DNA of 64,000 bases from Flagellimonas algicola (GTDB lineage: Bacteria; Bacteroidota; Bacteroidia; Flavobacteriales; Flavobacteriaceae). Shown here piece by piece: positions 22,566 to 31,446 of this stretch. The first letter of the stretch is position 1. Every line of letters starts with the position of its first letter. Made by a program: the position numbers and the translations under genes. The stretch spans positions 616,657 through 680,656 of the forward strand of contig NZ_VCNI01000001.1 in assembly GCF_005937185.1 (NCBI RefSeq). The letters are read 5' to 3'. The notes below the pieces were generated by a model, which saw nothing but the letters and a program-made list of their open reading frames with translations, was not told the DNA's origin and made no database searches.

Positions 22566-23225
22566 ATGAAAGAATATCCAAAATCTAAACTAAACAGGGT
22601 AAAACGCGGTCATAACAGAGCAACTTATGATGTTAAAAATATAAACGCCATTTTGGATGCTGGTTTTATAGGCTATGTAAGTTACATGTACAAAGACAGG
22701 GCAATTTCACTACCCATGGGGTATGGAAGAAAAGACAACAAAATTTATTTACACGGTTCCCAAGCCAACAGAATGTTGCTGGCATTATTGGAGGCCAAAG
22801 AAATGAGCCTAACGGTTACACATTTAGATGCTTTGGTTCTGGCTCGGTCTGGGTTGCACCATTCTGTAAATTATCGTTCCGCAACGCTATTTGGTTCAAC
22901 AAGAAGACTTGAAGATACAAAGGAAAAGGAAGCAGCGTTGTTCTGTGTTATGGAACAAATGATGAAAGGACGTTGGGATGGCATTAGGCCTATGGACCAA
23001 GACGAATTGGACAGAACCTTAGTGGTAGAAATTATTATTGAAACAGCATCAGCAAAAATAAGAGATGTTGGTGTTGCGGACGAACCAGCAGATTACGATT
23101 TAGATGTTTGGGCCGGTTTGGTACCTTTAAAGCAAATAGCGGAATACCCGATTGCCGACAAGGGTCTGCCCCAGCAAATGGAAATTCCTAAACATGTATT
23201 GGATTATTATCAGCAAAATAAATGA
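22566..23225 (+). CDS. Pyridoxamine 5'-phosphate oxidase-like flavin-binding protein (219 aa)
   Basis: It belongs to the PNPOx-like, split-barrel flavin-nucleotide-binding family. The order (N)AILDAGFIGYVSYMYKDRAIS, IYLHGSQANRMLLAL, then LTVTHLDALVLARS is typical of the group of about 220 residues that is not the canonical PdxH. It may act on a B6 vitamer or another FMN-dependent substrate. It starts 2 bp after the GNAT gene and overlaps the next gene by 4 bp. Together with the MocR regulator this supports a vitamin-B6-linked operon. Confidence 0.85.
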   Translation: MKEYPKSKLNRVKRGHNRATYDVKNINAILDAGFIGYVSYMYKDRAISLPMGYGRKDNKIYLHGSQANRMLLALLEAKEMSLTVTHLDALVLARSGLHHSVNYRSATLFGSTRRLEDTKEKEAALFCVMEQMMKGRWDGIRPMDQDELDRTLVVEIIIETASAKIRDVGVADEPADYDLDVWAGLVPLKQIAEYPIADKGLPQQMEIPKHVLDYYQQNK

Positions 23226-23557
23226 ACTATCACAACAAACGGTTTAGAGTAGTGGAAAGCTCAGCAAATTCAGATACGACGGAAGAAACCATATTTGCAT
23301 ATAAGCAAAGTGGCAATATTGTAACATCTGCATACAAGGGTGGAAATATCGTAAAAGGCCATTTAATCGGATTGGTGGACAAAAATGGGTCTATCGATAT
23401 GCGTTATCACCAAGTCAACGTAAAAGGGGAACTAATGACTGGAATCTGTCATTCAACTCCAAAATTGAACGAAAACGGAAAAATTAGACTTCATGAAAAG
23501 TGGAAATGGACTTCAGGAGATATGTCAAGCGGAAAATCCATTCTTGAAGAGTTATAA
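23222..23557 (+). CDS. Small beta-rich protein, last gene of the MocR-linked operon (111 aa)
   Basis: It resembles a family of small Bacteroidota proteins often labelled 'n-acetylglutamate synthase', a label with little support. The sequence alternates strands with Gly-containing turns (GNIVTSAYKGGNIVKGHLIG), as in a small barrel. There is no signal peptide. It overlaps the PNPOx-like gene by 4 bp. The function is unknown. Confidence 0.65.
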   Translation: MNYHNKRFRVVESSANSDTTEETIFAYKQSGNIVTSAYKGGNIVKGHLIGLVDKNGSIDMRYHQVNVKGELMTGICHSTPKLNENGKIRLHEKWKWTSGDMSSGKSILEEL

Positions 23558-23677
23558 AGTATACCAAAACGGAAGAAAGCCGGTTAATTCCCTATTTCTC
23601 AGCCACTTGGCCAGCCCCCCCCAACGCACCGTTATGGTACGGGCGGATTAAAAAGCTCAGCTTTTGTTTTTATTGAA

Positions 23678-23761
23678 CTCATAGAACTTAAAGAGGCCGT
23701 TATGGAGATTTACGTAAACCACAAAAAGGGCAATGAGCCCAGATACCCATTCAAAACTTAG
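23678..23761 (+). pseudogene. Relic of the 78-aa gene (C-terminal part)
   Basis: The frame reads LIELKEAVMEIYVNHKKGNE, which matches LMELKEAVTKVYLTSEKGNQ of the intact gene at 14974-15210. The N-terminal two thirds are missing. It lies just upstream of the 28-bp repeat. Confidence 0.7.
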
Positions 23762-23770
23762 TTGGTCCAT

Positions 23771-23798
23771 TGGCAGGTAACCCTAGAACATTTGTCCG
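23771..23798. repeat. 28-bp direct repeat, copy 1, upstream of the O-methyltransferase
   Basis: It reads TGGCAGGTAAC, then a variable C, then CTAGAACATTTGTCCG. It matches 24999-25026 with a single mismatch. The two copies enclose the methyltransferase gene, 1228 bp apart. Confidence 0.8.
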
Positions 23799-23918
23799 CA
23801 AGAGGTAAAACGTAGGAGGATTATGGCACAAATACCTTTGGCTCAAATACTTGCCACGCCATTGACCATAAATCATTGCTATTTTTTAGTACCTTAAAAC
23901 CTTAAAACCAACCGAACC

Positions 23919-24956
23919 ATGGATACTAAAACCGAAAATCAAATCAATCCCTCCAAAATAATGCAAATTGGAATGGGTTTTTGGGCGTCAAAGACCTTAC
24001 TTACAGCTGTTAATATGGAGCTGTTCACCCATCTCGCAAATGGATCGTTGTCAGGTCATGAAATCAAAGATAAACTAGGGCTGCATGAAAGGTCCCTGTA
24101 TGATTTTCTGGACACGCTGGTGGCCCTGGGTTTTTTACATCGTTCTGGATTAAAGGAGAATGCCAAATATGGTAATTCAGAGGATTCGGACTTGTTTTTA
24201 GACAAAAACAAGCCCTCCTATATTGGGGGCATTTTAGAAATGTCAAACAATAGGCTTTATCCTTTTTGGAACGACCTGGAAACATGCTTGAAGACCGGCA
24301 AACCACAAAATGAGACCAAAAACGGAGGCAAACCTCTGTTTGAGGCCATTTATGCCAATGAAGATAGGCTTAGGGAATTCATACACGGTATGGGTGGTGT
24401 CCAGGCCGGAAACTTTGCCAAGTTGGCCCATGATTTTGATTTTTCAAAATATAATACACTTTGTGATGTTGGGGGCTCGGGTGCCAATCTTTCAATTCAT
24501 ATTGCAAAAAACAACGGCCATATGAAGTGCATTTCGTTTGACCTTCCCCCCGTTGGTCCAATTGCCCAAGAAAATGTTGAAACTTTCGGTTTGAGTGATA
24601 GAATTGAGATTAGTTCAGGAGATTTTTTTACTGATGAATTGCCACAGGCAGACGTAATCACCATGGGGAACATTCTTCATGACTGGGGTTACGAGGACAA
24701 AGTAATGCTAATAAAAAAGGCCTATAATGCCTTACCGCAAGGAGGAGCACTCATAGTTATTGAAAATATTATTGATGACGAAAGAAACAGGAACGCGTTT
24801 GGTTTGATGATGTCATTGAACATGGCCATAGAAACCGATCAAGGGTTTGACTTTACAGCTGCTGACTTTGACCAATGGGCCAAGGAGGCAGGGTTTGGCC
24901 AAACGAGCGTGATGCCTTTGACGGGCCCATCAAGTGCCGTTATCGCCATCAAGTAA
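23919..24956 (+). CDS. SAM-dependent O-methyltransferase, COMT-like (345 aa)
   Basis: An N-terminal winged-helix dimerisation domain (about 12-100, ASKTLLTAVNMELF) is followed by a Rossmann methyltransferase domain. The SAM-binding motif LCDVGGSGAN is at 181-190, and the catalytic pair His254-Asp255 is in NILHDWGYED, as in plant and bacterial small-molecule O-methyltransferases. The family methylates hydroxyl groups on aromatic or carotenoid-type compounds. No biosynthetic partner genes are adjacent. The gene stands alone between two copies of a 28-bp repeat, which hints at insertion as a cassette. Confidence 0.88.
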   Translation: MDTKTENQINPSKIMQIGMGFWASKTLLTAVNMELFTHLANGSLSGHEIKDKLGLHERSLYDFLDTLVALGFLHRSGLKENAKYGNSEDSDLFLDKNKPSYIGGILEMSNNRLYPFWNDLETCLKTGKPQNETKNGGKPLFEAIYANEDRLREFIHGMGGVQAGNFAKLAHDFDFSKYNTLCDVGGSGANLSIHIAKNNGHMKCISFDLPPVGPIAQENVETFGLSDRIEISSGDFFTDELPQADVITMGNILHDWGYEDKVMLIKKAYNALPQGGALIVIENIIDDERNRNAFGLMMSLNMAIETDQGFDFTAADFDQWAKEAGFGQTSVMPLTGPSSAVIAIK

Positions 24957-24998
24957 ATCCGTTACCAGACATTTAATTGAAGTTCTTATTAGGTACCC

Positions 24999-25026
24999 TG
25001 GCAGGTAACGCTAGAACATTTGTCCG
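24999..25026. repeat. 28-bp direct repeat, copy 2, downstream of the O-methyltransferase
   Basis: It matches 23771-23798 with one mismatch (G for C at position 12). The flanks of the two copies are unrelated. Confidence 0.8.
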
Positions 25027-25111
25027 TCAGAGAAGTAGTCTGAAAATTCCAATAGCTGTAACAATCTTAAGATTTAATCTTCTTTGGTTAAACAACCAAA
25101 GCCGATAATCA

Positions 25112-26605
25112 ATGAAAAAAATCCTTACCATTCTCCTTGCCGCTATTTTATGCTCATGTCAGGACAATAAAGTACAACTGAATCTTACGGAAGGTGTATA
25201 CATATCCAATGTAACCATAATCTCAACAGAAGATGGCACCTACAGCCCCTATATAGGTCATTTAGTGGTTGAAAAAGATGGAATCGTTTATGTGGGCAAA
25301 GATGAGCCAGACATTAGCGGCACATTTGAAGAAATCGATGGAAGTGGAAAATTCATAATTCCAGGCTTAATTGATAGTCATGTTCATATTCCAGGAGTGC
25401 AAGGAATGCTTCCCCATCATATAGAAAAATACCCTGAACTGGCCACTGAGTTTAAAAGCCAAATGCCTAGAAGCTATTTGTACTATGGTTTTACAACTTT
25501 AATTGATCTTGGAGGCATGCATGAGGAAGATATCACTTCTTATAACATGGAACAGGCAAAACCCGATTTATATCATGTTGGACATTCAGGAGCTGCGGTT
25601 GCCAATGGTTACCCAATGAATTTTGCACCTGAAGAATTTCGATTTGAAGCTGCGCCAAATTTCATATATATGGAAAGTCAGGCAGAAAATATACCAGATA
25701 AGTATGATCCCGCAGATCATTCTCCCAAAGCAGTTGTCAAGCGTATTAAAAGTTCTGGGGCCATCGCCGTAAAATCTTATTATGAATCAGGTTTTGGTCA
25801 CATGAAGGGCTTGCCCTTGCCAACCAAAGATATTATGGAGGAATTGCTTACGGAGGCGCATTCCAATGGGCTTGTTTTAACGGTCCATGCCAATTCATTC
25901 GCAGGACATTCATTTTTAGCAGATATAGGGGTTGATATCATTTCTCATGGGCTTTGGAACTGGGAAGAATATAAGGATGTGCCCTCTGATTCTCTTCCAG
26001 TGGAGATAATAAACATGTTGGATTTACAAATTAAAAAGCAAATAGGCTATACCCCTACCTTGACTGTTATTGAAGGAGAGGAAGCACTGGCTGATACTGA
26101 ATTTCTTGATCAGCCTAGCTTAAAAAAGGTTGTTCCCAAAGATTTGCTTGAATGGTACAAAACGGAAGAAGGACAGTGGTTCGGCAAAAAAATATTTAGT
26201 GAGCTTACTGTAGCGGAGATTAATACCATCTATGACAATGTGCAAAGTCATGCCATGTTGGCTTTAAAGTACCTTTCTGACAATAATGGCCTCATTTTAT
26301 TTGGCTCAGATACTCCATCTGGCCCAATTTATAGCAATCAACCTGGTCATAATGGAAATTGGGAGCTTAAACTGATGAAAGAAGCCGGAGTTCCCTTGCA
26401 TAAAATACTTGCATCCGCTACAATTAATAATGCCAAAGCTTTTCGTTTAGATTCTGCTCTTGGCTCATTGGTTAAGGGAAAAAAAGCAAACATGATTATA
26501 ATGACTAAAAGCCCTTTAATGGACATTGAAGCGTATGATGCTATAGAGATAGTTATTATTGGAGGCAAAGTCATACAAAGAGAAGATTTAGAGGTCAAAG
26601 AATAA
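25112..26605 (+). CDS. Lipoprotein amidohydrolase (497 aa)
   Basis: A lipoprotein signal with Cys at 14-16 (AAILCSCQ) is followed by an amidohydrolase TIM barrel. Metal ligands of the superfamily are visible: His90 and His92 in LIDSHVHIPG, a candidate carbamylated Lys in AIAVKSYYESG, His in LTVHANSF, His in IISHGLWNW, and the catalytic Asp in LFGSDTPSG. It therefore looks active and is probably attached to a membrane facing the periplasm. The substrate could be a dipeptide, cyclic amide or imidazolone-like compound. It is a single gene. Confidence 0.85.
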   Translation: MKKILTILLAAILCSCQDNKVQLNLTEGVYISNVTIISTEDGTYSPYIGHLVVEKDGIVYVGKDEPDISGTFEEIDGSGKFIIPGLIDSHVHIPGVQGMLPHHIEKYPELATEFKSQMPRSYLYYGFTTLIDLGGMHEEDITSYNMEQAKPDLYHVGHSGAAVANGYPMNFAPEEFRFEAAPNFIYMESQAENIPDKYDPADHSPKAVVKRIKSSGAIAVKSYYESGFGHMKGLPLPTKDIMEELLTEAHSNGLVLTVHANSFAGHSFLADIGVDIISHGLWNWEEYKDVPSDSLPVEIINMLDLQIKKQIGYTPTLTVIEGEEALADTEFLDQPSLKKVVPKDLLEWYKTEEGQWFGKKIFSELTVAEINTIYDNVQSHAMLALKYLSDNNGLILFGSDTPSGPIYSNQPGHNGNWELKLMKEAGVPLHKILASATINNAKAFRLDSALGSLVKGKKANMIIMTKSPLMDIEAYDAIEIVIIGGKVIQREDLEVKE

Positions 26606-26616
26606 CGGGTAACAAC

Positions 26617-26746
26617 AGACCATTTTTATGTTCGAATTTCTTCCTGGAGTACCTTTTCTGATTTAGAGCGTCAAAATTGCTCTCTTGTGCTTATGGAACT
26701 CAAAGAGGCCGTTATGAAGATTTATATAAACAAGGAAAAGGAATAA
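26617..26746 (+). pseudogene. Relic of the 78-aa gene (frameshifted C-terminal half)
   Basis: An upstream piece encodes TIFMFEFLP in one frame. After a shift the frame reads TFSDLERQNCSLVLMELKEA and ends in a stop at 26744-26746. It matches TIFMLHFVPMDTFSDLERQN and the following residues of the intact gene. It is the best-preserved relic. Confidence 0.8.
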
Positions 26747-26852
26747 TACCGCTGGATTCCCAACAAAATGAAGGTCACATAACAAGCTGACATATATCAT
26801 TGTAAATCCTAGTTTTCAAGAATACTTTTAGGGGTTATAAAACTTGAAAATT

Positions 26853-27404
26853 ATGAGATTGCTAACTTTCCTTTTTTCTTTTTTACTATTGACAGCAGCA
26901 CTAGGTCAAGATACCGAGAATCTAGTGAAAAAAACAACTGTAGGGTTCGAATTGGATGCTGTTCCGTACCTATTTGAGGGATACTATGGCTCGGTATGGG
27001 TAGGCCATAATCATTTAAGATATAGAGCAGTAATTACAAAAATAGAGACACCGAGTTTTATCCTTGAAGATGGTTTTACAAATAATGAAATGAAAGTCTA
27101 CGCGGCCATTGTGGATTATTTTTTCAAACCTGGCTTTGAAGGCTGGTGGATCGGGCCAGGATTGGAGTATTGGGATGCCACCATACAAACCGACGCCAAA
27201 TTGGAAACAGCCGAATATAACAATACCATTTTTACACTGGGTGGCGGATATGTGTGGAAATTTCACAAGAACTTTTATCTAAACCCCTGGGCTGCCGTAC
27301 ATCTCCGAATTGCCGGCGATAAAGAAGTAAGGGTAGACCAAAGCATCTATGAAACACCGCTCCTAATCCCAGAAATCTCACTTAAACTGGGTTGGCATTT
27401 TTAG
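26853..27404 (+). CDS. Small outer-membrane beta-barrel-like protein (183 aa)
   Basis: Start ATG 26853 gives a good signal peptide (MRLLTFLFSFLLLTAALGQ); a TTG at 26844 is an unlikely start. The mature part alternates hydrophobic and polar residues in strands separated by tight turns and ends in an aromatic residue (SLKLGWHF), typical of outer-membrane barrels. No family name is assigned. It lies upstream of a GyrI-like gene on the same strand. Confidence 0.65.
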   Translation: MRLLTFLFSFLLLTAALGQDTENLVKKTTVGFELDAVPYLFEGYYGSVWVGHNHLRYRAVITKIETPSFILEDGFTNNEMKVYAAIVDYFFKPGFEGWWIGPGLEYWDATIQTDAKLETAEYNNTIFTLGGGYVWKFHKNFYLNPWAAVHLRIAGDKEVRVDQSIYETPLLIPEISLKLGWHF

Positions 27405-27449
27405 CCACATGAAACTCGCCCCTAAGACAAAAAAAAGGGGAAACCATAA

Positions 27450-28013
27450 ATGGAAACTATGAAAATCACCTTACTCATTATCGCTCTGATCTTAGCTTCA
27501 GTAGCAATGTTTATTGGTTATAACGGCGGTTTTAAAAAAATAAACTGCCGGGTTGAAGTCCAAGGCGGTGAAACCTTGGTTTTTAAAGAAATGACAGGAG
27601 ATTATGCTAAGAGTAAAAAGCTGTCAGACGATGTGTATTATACCTTACTCAACGATTATGAAATTGAAACCTTTAAAGGTTTTGGCATTTATTACGATAA
27701 CCCAAAAAAGGTGAAAAAAACCCAATTACGTTCTGAAATTGGTTGTATTGTGGAAAAGAAGGATAGTTCAAAAGCAACTCAAATACATGGGGAACTTAAA
27801 ATCAAAGAGTTTCCGAAAAAATCATATATCGTAACCGAATTCCCGATCAAAGGGAAACTGGCCGTGATTTTTGGAATATTGAAAGTGTATCCGGCAATGG
27901 ATAAGTTCGTTAAAGAAAACGGTTATGCGGCGAAGGGTGCTGTTATGGAAATCTATGATGTGCCGAATAAAACGATCCTATATCGCAAAGAAATTATAGC
28001 AATCCAGCCCTAG
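27450..28013 (+). CDS. GyrI-like small-molecule-binding domain protein with N-terminal membrane helix (187 aa)
   Basis: A hydrophobic N-terminal segment (about 4-24, ITLLIIALILASVAMFIGY) is probably a membrane anchor. The rest has the layout of a GyrI/AraC effector-binding (SOUL-like) domain: FKEMTGDYA, a GFGIYYDNPKKV strand, IGCIVEKKD and a late ilkvYPAMDKFVKENGY helix. Such domains bind hydrophobic cations or other ligands. Two start codons (27450 and 27459) are possible. Confidence 0.6.
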   Translation: METMKITLLIIALILASVAMFIGYNGGFKKINCRVEVQGGETLVFKEMTGDYAKSKKLSDDVYYTLLNDYEIETFKGFGIYYDNPKKVKKTQLRSEIGCIVEKKDSSKATQIHGELKIKEFPKKSYIVTEFPIKGKLAVIFGILKVYPAMDKFVKENGYAAKGAVMEIYDVPNKTILYRKEIIAIQP

Positions 28014-28036
28014 AAACATTCCAAAAAATTAAAATC

Positions 28037-28801
28037 ATGAAAATAGTGGAGGTCACACCTGAAAATGCAATAACGGAGACTTTCTTCTGCATAAAAGACA
28101 CAAAAAGACAGGGATTTAAGGATAAAGCCAACTGGTATGAAAAACGATATAAGGAAGGTTTACGAATAACGATACTCAAGAATGATGAGGATAAAATGAT
28201 TGGATTTATTGAGTATGTCCCTGGAAAATATGCTTGGCGCCCCATAGATGCCGATAACTATATGTTCATACATTGCACCTACATATACTCAAAAAAGGAA
28301 CGAAGTAAGGGCTTTGGTTCGATGCTCATTCTGGAGGCAGAAAAAGAAGCAAAAGCCTTAGGGCTTGATGGGTTGTGTGCAATGACCAGTAAAGGAGGCT
28401 GGTTGGCCAATAAGACCCTTTTTGAGAAAAACGGCTTTCTGCAAATTGAGGCTAAGGATAGATTTGAACTGCTATCAAAAACATGGAACGACCACACCAA
28501 AAAACCAAAATTTCACAACTGGACCAACCAACAAGGGAAGTATAAAGGTTGGCACTTAGTTTATGCGGATCAGTGTCCGTGGAGCGAAAAGTCAATAACT
28601 GCCATACTTAACATTGCAATGGACTTTGGGGTAGATATAAAAGTGTCCAAAATAGAAACCGTAAATGAAGCAAAAATGGCACCCTCCGGTTTTGGGGTTT
28701 TCAATCTATTGCACAATGGCAAATTACTCGATGACCATTATTTAAGCGGAACCCGATTCAGAACCATTTTGAAAAAGGAGCTTAACCTTCCCACCAGATA
28801 A
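28037..28801 (+). CDS. GNAT acetyltransferase fused to a YoaP-like domain (254 aa)
   Basis: A GNAT domain (about 1-150) has the acetyl-CoA loop SKGFGSMLILEAEKEA-like. It is followed by a C-terminal domain (about 165-250) with ADQCPWSEKSI, which resembles YoaP, a thioredoxin-fold-like module found behind GNAT domains. The CPW motif may be a redox or ligand site. The acceptor substrate is unknown. It lies 23 bp after the GyrI-like gene and may be co-transcribed with it. Confidence 0.8.
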   Translation: MKIVEVTPENAITETFFCIKDTKRQGFKDKANWYEKRYKEGLRITILKNDEDKMIGFIEYVPGKYAWRPIDADNYMFIHCTYIYSKKERSKGFGSMLILEAEKEAKALGLDGLCAMTSKGGWLANKTLFEKNGFLQIEAKDRFELLSKTWNDHTKKPKFHNWTNQQGKYKGWHLVYADQCPWSEKSITAILNIAMDFGVDIKVSKIETVNEAKMAPSGFGVFNLLHNGKLLDDHYLSGTRFRTILKKELNLPTR

Positions 28802-28913
28802 TACAAATGCTTATCGGCGGCAAAATGTATAACTCTTCATGGCACAAAATTTGTTAAGTTAAGAGTGGGCAACTCCAATGTTTTATGTCCTCTAACCAAG
28901 GTAACCCAAGTGC

Positions 28914-30059
28914 ATGCGACACTTTTTTACAAATTCGGTTTTTCTTCTGTGCCTTGCCTTGATTTTATGGCGATGCAGCAAGGACCATGAGCTACCCGAA
29001 ACCATTACTCAGGGTTCGTTAACTTCCTTAATTGAACAGGAACGGAAACGGGAAAATGCCCCGGCCATAGCTGCGGTCATAGTAAAGGATGGCAAAGTGG
29101 TCTGGGAAAATTTTTCTGGATACAAAACCCTCAATACTACGGAGGGTCCAGATGAAAATACCGCCTTTATTCTTGCCTCAGTTTCCAAAACTGTGGTCGC
29201 CGTTGCCGTGATACAACTGGTAGAGCAAGGACTTTTGGAGCTCGATGTAGATGTAAACACCTATATCCCTTTCGCTCTTCGTAATCCGAATTTCCCCAGT
29301 ACCCCTATTACAACTAGGATGTTGCTTACCCATACCTCCAGCCTATCATGGCCTACCAATGAGGAAGACCCTAATTTCAACAACACCTTTGAGTCTGCCG
29401 ATGCCCCAGGCATTTATCCTTGGCTACGCGACTACCTCACTCCCAACAATCCAAATTTTCAACCCAATAGCTGGCAAAACAATGCCCCCGGGACTTCTTA
29501 TCAGTATAGCAATATAGGAGCTGCTGTTTTGGGCTACCTGGTCCAAATCATAAGCGGACAGGAATTTCACAGCTATTGCAAGGAACATATTTTCACACCT
29601 TTGCAAATGCATAACTCCGCATTTAAAATTGCAGACCTTTCCCCTACCACGGATTTTGCCTCCTTGTATTTTGAAGGGCAGCTCATACCACAATATTCTG
29701 CGCCTCACTACCCGGCATTTGCCTTAAGAAGTACTACCGCAGATATGGCCAACTTCATGATAGCTATGCTTAATGGAGGTACTTTCGAAGAAGCTCGGGT
29801 TTTAGAAGAAGCAACAGTACAACAAATGCTAACCATTAAAGTTCCAGACAAAAATGTTGGATTTCTTTGGACAGTACTCAGCGGAAAATGGATTGGTCAT
29901 ATTGGAGAATATTGGGGGGTGTCTTCCAGCATGGACATTTATAGGGAGAAAGAACTAGGCGTGTTTATTGTAAGCAACGACTCGCACATAGAGTCTATTT
30001 ATCCAGAAGGAAAGATATATAGATACATTCATAAGTACGCTGAACAACTTTTGGACTAG
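28914..30059 (+). CDS. Lipoprotein serine hydrolase, beta-lactamase/PBP class C-like (381 aa)
   Basis: A lipoprotein signal with Cys21 (ALILWRCSK) precedes a class C beta-lactamase-like fold. The active-site motif is Ser89-x-x-Lys92 in LASVSKTV, and the second motif YSN is in SYQYSNIGAAVLGY. The third motif is HIGEYWG instead of KTG. Proteins of this group act as esterases, D-aminopeptidases or transpeptidase-like enzymes rather than true beta-lactamases. It faces the periplasm. It is a single gene. Confidence 0.88.
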   Translation: MRHFFTNSVFLLCLALILWRCSKDHELPETITQGSLTSLIEQERKRENAPAIAAVIVKDGKVVWENFSGYKTLNTTEGPDENTAFILASVSKTVVAVAVIQLVEQGLLELDVDVNTYIPFALRNPNFPSTPITTRMLLTHTSSLSWPTNEEDPNFNNTFESADAPGIYPWLRDYLTPNNPNFQPNSWQNNAPGTSYQYSNIGAAVLGYLVQIISGQEFHSYCKEHIFTPLQMHNSAFKIADLSPTTDFASLYFEGQLIPQYSAPHYPAFALRSTTADMANFMIAMLNGGTFEEARVLEEATVQQMLTIKVPDKNVGFLWTVLSGKWIGHIGEYWGVSSSMDIYREKELGVFIVSNDSHIESIYPEGKIYRYIHKYAEQLLD

Positions 30060-30084
30060 TTCCAAGTTGGTGTTTTTCAATACA

Positions 30085-31206
30085 TCAGTTGGATGCAATC
30101 CTTTCTAAAATGGATTCAAAAAAACCTTCATTATATCCTTCAATTTTATCTATGATTATACCGTTTTGGTCAATTAAAAATGACTTTGGCAGGGCTTGAA
30201 CACTGTACAATTTTGCAATGCTGTCATTTTTATTTCCCGCTGCCCATATATTGGTCCATTTAATACCATCTTCTTTAGAAGCCTTCTCCCAGACCTTTTT
30301 ATCCTTATCGATTGAAAAACTAACAATTTTCAATTCCTTTGGAATCGTTTTAAAATTTTTACTGAAAAACCTGTTTTCTAAGCGACAAGGTTTGCAACCT
30401 CGACTCCAAAAACTCAGATAAATGTAATTTCCTTTTAGGGAGGATAGATTTATTGGCTCGCCAGTCATCGAAATACCTTTAAAATCAGCAAACATGTCTC
30501 CTTCTTTTAACTCAATTTCGTTGCCCTTAACATATTTGTCCAAGGCCAATGCATCTGGTAGATTTTGGTGTATAGGGTCAAGTTTAGATATGACTTTTTC
30601 AAGTGTATCTTTAGGTATGAATTTTCTGTTTCTGTACAGTAGTTCCAAGGTGAAATAAGAATTGGGATTTTTTACAATAAAACCTCTCATTAGCTCCTTT
30701 GATTTGGAAACATTTTCTTCATACCTACGGACAAGTTCACTTTTGTGAAGCTCATCTGTGAACAAGTTTTTGGAAAGACTATCTCCAATTTTCAAATACT
30801 CAGTGTTATATTTTCCATTGAGGTCCCACATTTTATTTTTGAGATTCTGTTCGGGACCACCGGTTACCTTTTTCTGAAAATAGATATCTGAGTAGGTTGA
30901 TTCAAAGCTTATTTCAGTATTTTCAATAATTAGGTCGGAATACTTGTTCTGGTCGGGAATGATCAAGACACAGTGGGTCGGACGGTCTATTTTTCCTTTC
31001 ATGATAAATTCATCGTTCTTGACCATGGCAGAATCTATGTTGGATTGCAATTCCATACTGAATAAATAGATTTTTGTGTCTTGGGGAGTGCCCTCAATAT
31101 GACCTGTTAATCTGTAACCTTTACTTTCACTATCCCCACCGCAACCATATACAGAGAGCATCAGGACTACCATCAATTTAGGAATGAGAATTTTACCATT
31201 TGCCAT
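30085..31206 (-). CDS. TlpA-like thioredoxin-fold lipoprotein with DUF4369 domain (373 aa)
   Basis: A lipoprotein signal (LMLSVYGCGG) precedes a DUF4369 domain (about 28-125, YRLTGHIEG...TKIYLF) and a C-terminal TlpA/AhpC-type thioredoxin domain (about 235-370). The active-site motif is CKPC in SFWSRGCKPCRLE, and a cis-Pro is in VQALPKSFLID. The protein probably handles thiol redox chemistry in the periplasm. A second protein with the same layout is at 52138-53274. The Lys between the cysteines is less common than Gly or Pro. Confidence 0.87.
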   Translation of the reverse strand: MANGKILIPKLMVVLMLSVYGCGGDSESKGYRLTGHIEGTPQDTKIYLFSMELQSNIDSAMVKNDEFIMKGKIDRPTHCVLIIPDQNKYSDLIIENTEISFESTYSDIYFQKKVTGGPEQNLKNKMWDLNGKYNTEYLKIGDSLSKNLFTDELHKSELVRRYEENVSKSKELMRGFIVKNPNSYFTLELLYRNRKFIPKDTLEKVISKLDPIHQNLPDALALDKYVKGNEIELKEGDMFADFKGISMTGEPINLSSLKGNYIYLSFWSRGCKPCRLENRFFSKNFKTIPKELKIVSFSIDKDKKVWEKASKEDGIKWTNIWAAGNKNDSIAKLYSVQALPKSFLIDQNGIIIDKIEGYNEGFFESILERIASN

Positions 31207-31446
31207 ATTGCGTTGATTTTGGTTGAAGAATTTTGTTAACCGTTGTTGAACAACGACCTAATGGTCAATTAGTTTTGACAGCTAACATTTACTACCAAAG
31301 ACGGTTAAAAAAAGACAATGTGACAATAACCCAATTATGGAATTGTAATTTGGAATCAATGATTATTAACATACCTGTTGGAAAGCACTCAAACCGGTCA
31401 ATTCTGTAACGTAAACACGACATGCAACTTCAAACAAAGAGGGGTA

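Larger units (their letters stand above)
23558..23918. other. Gene-free stretch with a relic and a repeat
   Basis: This 361-bp gap holds the decayed copy of the 78-aa gene (23678-23761) and the first 28-bp repeat (23771-23798). The first 110 bp, with a run of eight C near 23616, and the last 110 bp show nothing else recognisable apart from the upstream region of the methyltransferase. Confidence 0.6.

Noticed and set aside
28914..30059. True beta-lactamase (antibiotic resistance) call
   Set aside because: The third motif is HIGE rather than KTG and the protein is a lipoprotein serine hydrolase of the esterase/peptidase-like group.
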